A DNA stretch of 64,000 nucleotides, taken from NCBI GenBank assembly GCA_032716605.1, contig CM064481.1:22748811-22812810 (forward strand). Reading direction: 5' to 3'. The notes under the pieces were generated by a model. It did not search any database. It saw only the letters and a program-made list of their open reading frames with translations, and had not been told where the DNA came from. This stretch comes from Paralithodes platypus (lineage: Eukaryota; Arthropoda; Malacostraca; Decapoda; Lithodidae). The number at the start of each line of letters is the position of its first letter. Position 1 is the first letter of the stretch. The position numbers were made by a program, and so were the translations under genes. Of the stretch, positions 61,450 through 64,000 are shown in pieces.

Positions 61450-61904
61450 ATCTGTTTAGTGTGGTGAATGGGTTATTAACCGAAAGGGGATTCACGCGTG
61501 ACAACAGAGCTGGGGATGAAGGGGGAATGTGAGTCTGGGTTTTATTTGGTTTTCTTGGGCGGTGTTGTAGGTTGGGAATATATAGTGAGGCAATGCGCAA
61601 GATCGGTTTAGGTAAGGTGGGTGAAGGAGGTGTGTGGGAAGGAGGGGGTGTGTGTGTTGTGTGGCTTGGGTGCTTAGTGTCAGAACGGGGTGTTATTTTT
61701 GTATCGCTGTCTTTAAACCTGATGGGTCTGTTGATTATTCTACCTCTGGCGGTCCTGGTGGGAAGGTAGATGTTTGTTGTGGGACTTGAGTCGCTCGACG
61801 ATGTTTTATATTGAGGGGAAGCACGTTTTATAGGTAAATGACATGTGGGGGTTTTCCCGGGGTGATTTTGGGGGGGGGGGGGTTGGGTGAGATGAGGAGG
61901 TTGG
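61450..61904 (-). pseudogene. GypB proline-rich region, decayed
   Basis: Counterpart of about 18790-19150; the conserved TCACGCGTGAATC and GGTAGATGTTT words are shared in order. No intact frame. Confidence 0.5.
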
Positions 61905-62747
61905 TCAGTGTGTGGGTGGGGTGGTGGGGATCGTGGAGGGGAAAGGGGCGGATGCGGGGGGGGCTAGATGGGGGGGTAAGGAGTGTAGATTTAAGTTGGA
62001 GGGTTGGGGGTAGGGGCGTGTGTTGTTTGATGAGGTTGGTGATTTGCTGGTGATTATTCGTCTTCTTTCCCTTTGTGGGGGAGAATTCGACGAAGAAGAA
62101 GAAGAGGAGGAGGAGGAGGGTAGTGGTCTGGCAGCCCTACGGAACTTGGTTAGTAGGGTGTGTTTTCTGGAGGTTTTAAACGATGTTTGTCGTGGGCGTA
62201 AGTTGTAGCGTGAGGTTACTGAGGTAGATTGGGTGGTGCAGTTGGGTGTGTACTTGGTTTGGGGTGGGGGTGGTGGTTTTCTCACTGTGGTGCCTGGTGA
62301 AGGTAAGTCAGGGCTAGACGGGAGGATTTCTGTTGTGGTCGGGGTTGTGGGTGGAGGTTTTCGTACTTGGATAAGTTGGGGAGGAACTTGACTATCAGAA
62401 GTGAAGGAAGGTGTCATGGTGGAAGAGGGTGTGATAGTGGGGGCTTGGGGTTTGTGGAGGTTAGTTTGGGGGGTATGTTGAGAAAAGATTTGTCGGTTCG
62501 GTGCTGGAGGGCTTAGGTCCTTAGGGGTTTGTATGGGAATATTCGTAGCCTGAGTGAGAGGGTGAGTAGGGGTGTTTAATTTAGGGTCGGACGTGTGGGG
62601 TGGGGTAATGTCTTGTGGCTTTAGAGGTTTAAACGCTCGGACGAATCTAGTTCGGAGCGTGCGAGTCATGCCGTGATAGTCGATGGTGACTTGAAAGGCA
62701 TTTGGGACTTGTATTACGGTGTAGGGCCCGACATAGCGAGGGCCTAA
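61905..62747 (-). CDS. GypB integrase C-terminus and proline-rich extension
   Basis: Open for 254 codons from the internal ATG at 62669. In the same frame upstream, LGPRYVGPYTVIQVPNAFQV follows a TAG at 62746-62748 that separates it from the integrase. The content is TRTLRTRFVRAFKPLKPQ, then T/P/S-rich low complexity with a polyserine run and a basic cluster (QRERRRI). It shows that in an unbroken GypB the proline-rich tail is continuous with integrase. Confidence 0.68.
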   Translation of the reverse strand, partial: LGPRYVGPYTVIQVPNAFQVTIDYHGMTRTLRTRFVRAFKPLKPQDITPPHTSDPKLNTPTHPLTQATNIPIQTPKDLSPPAPNRQIFSQHTPQTNLHKPQAPTITPSSTMTPSFTSDSQVPPQLIQVRKPPPTTPTTTEILPSSPDLPSPGTTVRKPPPPPQTKYTPNCTTQSTSVTSRYNLRPRQTSFKTSRKHTLLTKFRRAARPLPSSSSSSSSSSNSPPQRERRRIITSKSPTSSNNTRPYPQPSNLNLHSLPPHLAPPASAPFPSTIPTTPPTH

Positions 62748-63839
62748 CTAGTTGGTGATAGGGAGGTTGGCTACCATTACGGTGTCATGGATGGCGAAAG
62801 GGTTTTTGTCATCGATGTTATCAGTTTTGGTGTCTTGACAGATCTGGGCGGTATGGAGGGTGTTTTGCAGATGTTGCAATGGGTCAATTGTGGAGGTGGT
62901 GGAGGGAAGGTGAGCGTGGTGGTGGAATGGCAGTAACATGGGGGGTACACCGTAAACACGTTCATGAGGGGAAATACCGTCTTCCCGAGGACAGGTGTTC
63001 ATACCCCACTGTATCATCTTTAGTTGTGATGGCCAGTCCGAGGTATTAAGAGCAATCATTCTTGTACGTAACTGGTTGTTGATGGTGCGATGGCTGCGTT
63101 CGCAGATAGCATTTCCTTGAGGCCAGTACGGGGATGAGTGTTTAATCTTAATACCGCATTGTTGGGTGAATTTTTGCCAAACGTGTCCACTAAATTCGGG
63201 GGCATTGTCCGATAGAAGAGCAAGGGGAAGGCCGAATATAGGGAACACTTCGGTGGCAAGCAGTGTGGCGACTGTGGTGGCTGTGTGGTCTTTAACTGGG
63301 CAGGCTATTAGAAATTTTGAATATACGTCTACAAATGTGACGATATAGCGGTTGCCAGCGTAAGAAGGGAACGGGCCCATGATGTCGAGGGATAGGACTT
63401 GGAACGGTTTGTTGGCAGAAATGGTACCAGCTGGGCCTGGGGTGCGTGATCTATCCTTTCCCAATAAACACGGTTTGCAGGATTCTGTCACTCGTTGTGC
63501 AATTTTGGAGGGGTTGGGGGTCCAGTATTGGTCTGTGAAGATCTTTAACATTTTCTTTTGTCCAAGGTGTATGCCGTTTCCCTCGTGGATGGCAATCATG
63601 TAGTCGTGGGCTATGGTGGGGTCAAAGATTATGTGACCAGTGTCTGTGGCAAGTTGATCTCCCCAGCGAGTCAGTCTCCTGAAGACGTTTAACGGTATCC
63701 AGGGGGGTCTGATTCGTGCTTCCCAAGATTGAATTAGGGAGGGGGCTGGGGGGGCATTCTGTCGGGAGGTGGGGGTAGATACCAATTGAGTGTTTTGTAA
63801 GGCGGCTAGGTTGGTGGGGGGGTCTTTTGGTACTGGCAA
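62748..63839 (-). CDS. pol: GypB integrase (minus copy)
   Basis: A 363-codon frame nearly identical to 16515-17431 but longer, because it lacks that copy's two frameshifts. It has the zinc-binding region (GIHLGQ, ESCKPCLLG) and the catalytic core LDIMGPF, LLSDNAPEFSG and GNAICERSHRT, all D-D-E residues present, then DPLQHLQNTLHTAQ and VMVANLPITN before the TAG. The frame slips near 63835, where RNase H should join. Confidence 0.88.
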   Translation of the reverse strand: MPVPKDPPTNLAALQNTQLVSTPTSRQNAPPAPSLIQSWEARIRPPWIPLNVFRRLTRWGDQLATDTGHIIFDPTIAHDYMIAIHEGNGIHLGQKKMLKIFTDQYWTPNPSKIAQRVTESCKPCLLGKDRSRTPGPAGTISANKPFQVLSLDIMGPFPSYAGNRYIVTFVDVYSKFLIACPVKDHTATTVATLLATEVFPIFGLPLALLSDNAPEFSGHVWQKFTQQCGIKIKHSSPYWPQGNAICERSHRTINNQLRTRMIALNTSDWPSQLKMIQWGMNTCPREDGISPHERVYGVPPMLLPFHHHAHLPSTTSTIDPLQHLQNTLHTAQICQDTKTDNIDDKNPFAIHDTVMVANLPITN

Positions 63840-64000
63840 ACGTGACAGGGCGTCTGCATTAGTATGGAGTTTGCCGGGACGATATTGTATGGTAAAGTCG
63901 TAGTCCTCTAGTGTCTCTCCAACGTACCAAAATGGCTGCGTTGGTTTCGCACCTACGCAGCCATTGTAAAGATTGATGGTCGGTAATTATTTCGAGTTTT
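63840..64000 (-). pseudogene. pol: GypB RNase H end, running off the window
   Basis: Encodes the counterpart of DHQSLQWLRK and GKLHTNADALSRLP in broken frames; the rest of pol is outside the right edge. Confidence 0.7.

Overview
The window is a repeat-dense, transposon-on-transposon stretch of a metazoan nuclear genome. I recognise no host gene, rRNA, tRNA or CRISPR array. The element mix is BEL/Pao, several Gypsy families, RTE-, CR1- and Jockey-like LINEs and a DIRS-type tyrosine-recombinase element. Together with spacer DNA saturated in TAGGCCTAG-type words, this suggests an invertebrate, possibly a decapod crustacean. That placement is inference from repeat style only.

Layout, left to right. 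1-2841: 5' half of a minus-strand BEL/Pao element (gag, start of protease, leader, LTR 2252-2841), inserted in a very long LTR of a Gypsy family here called GypB. 2842-4100 and 9255-14845: a minus-strand GypB copy with a 3' LTR, a 3' coding remnant, no pol, a repeat-expanded gag and a 5' LTR. Its 3' LTR is split by a 5.15 kb element with 24-bp perfect inverted ends (4101-9254), whose empty site survives at 59668. That element carries two LINE fragments. 14846-21395: 5' end of a second Gypsy family (GypA) fused to plus-strand GypB pol, its proline-rich 3' coding region and LTR. 21396-38828: a minus-strand GypA element containing a near full-length CR1-like LINE, which in turn contains an 8004-bp DIRS element. 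38829-47870: a third Gypsy family (GypC) on the minus strand, with a long LTR and a second partial internal region in tandem. 47873-49060: inverted GypB LTR pieces. 50288-52778: an RTE LINE with target duplications. 53761-58212: a long inverted repeat bracketing a second CR1-like LINE. 58226-64000: another minus-strand GypB copy running off the window.

Most coding regions carry frameshifts or stops, so this is a graveyard with some recent insertions. The structurally clearest system is the DIRS element at 26175-34178. It has 301-bp inverted terminal repeats, a 47-bp right-end extension and an internal complementary region joining the complements of both ends. It inserted without target duplication at a codon-exact junction. 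Its coding region is strikingly A-poor, and several reverse transcriptase and recombinase active-site residues appear substituted.

Family names (GypA, GypB, GypC and so on) are working labels for this window, not database names.
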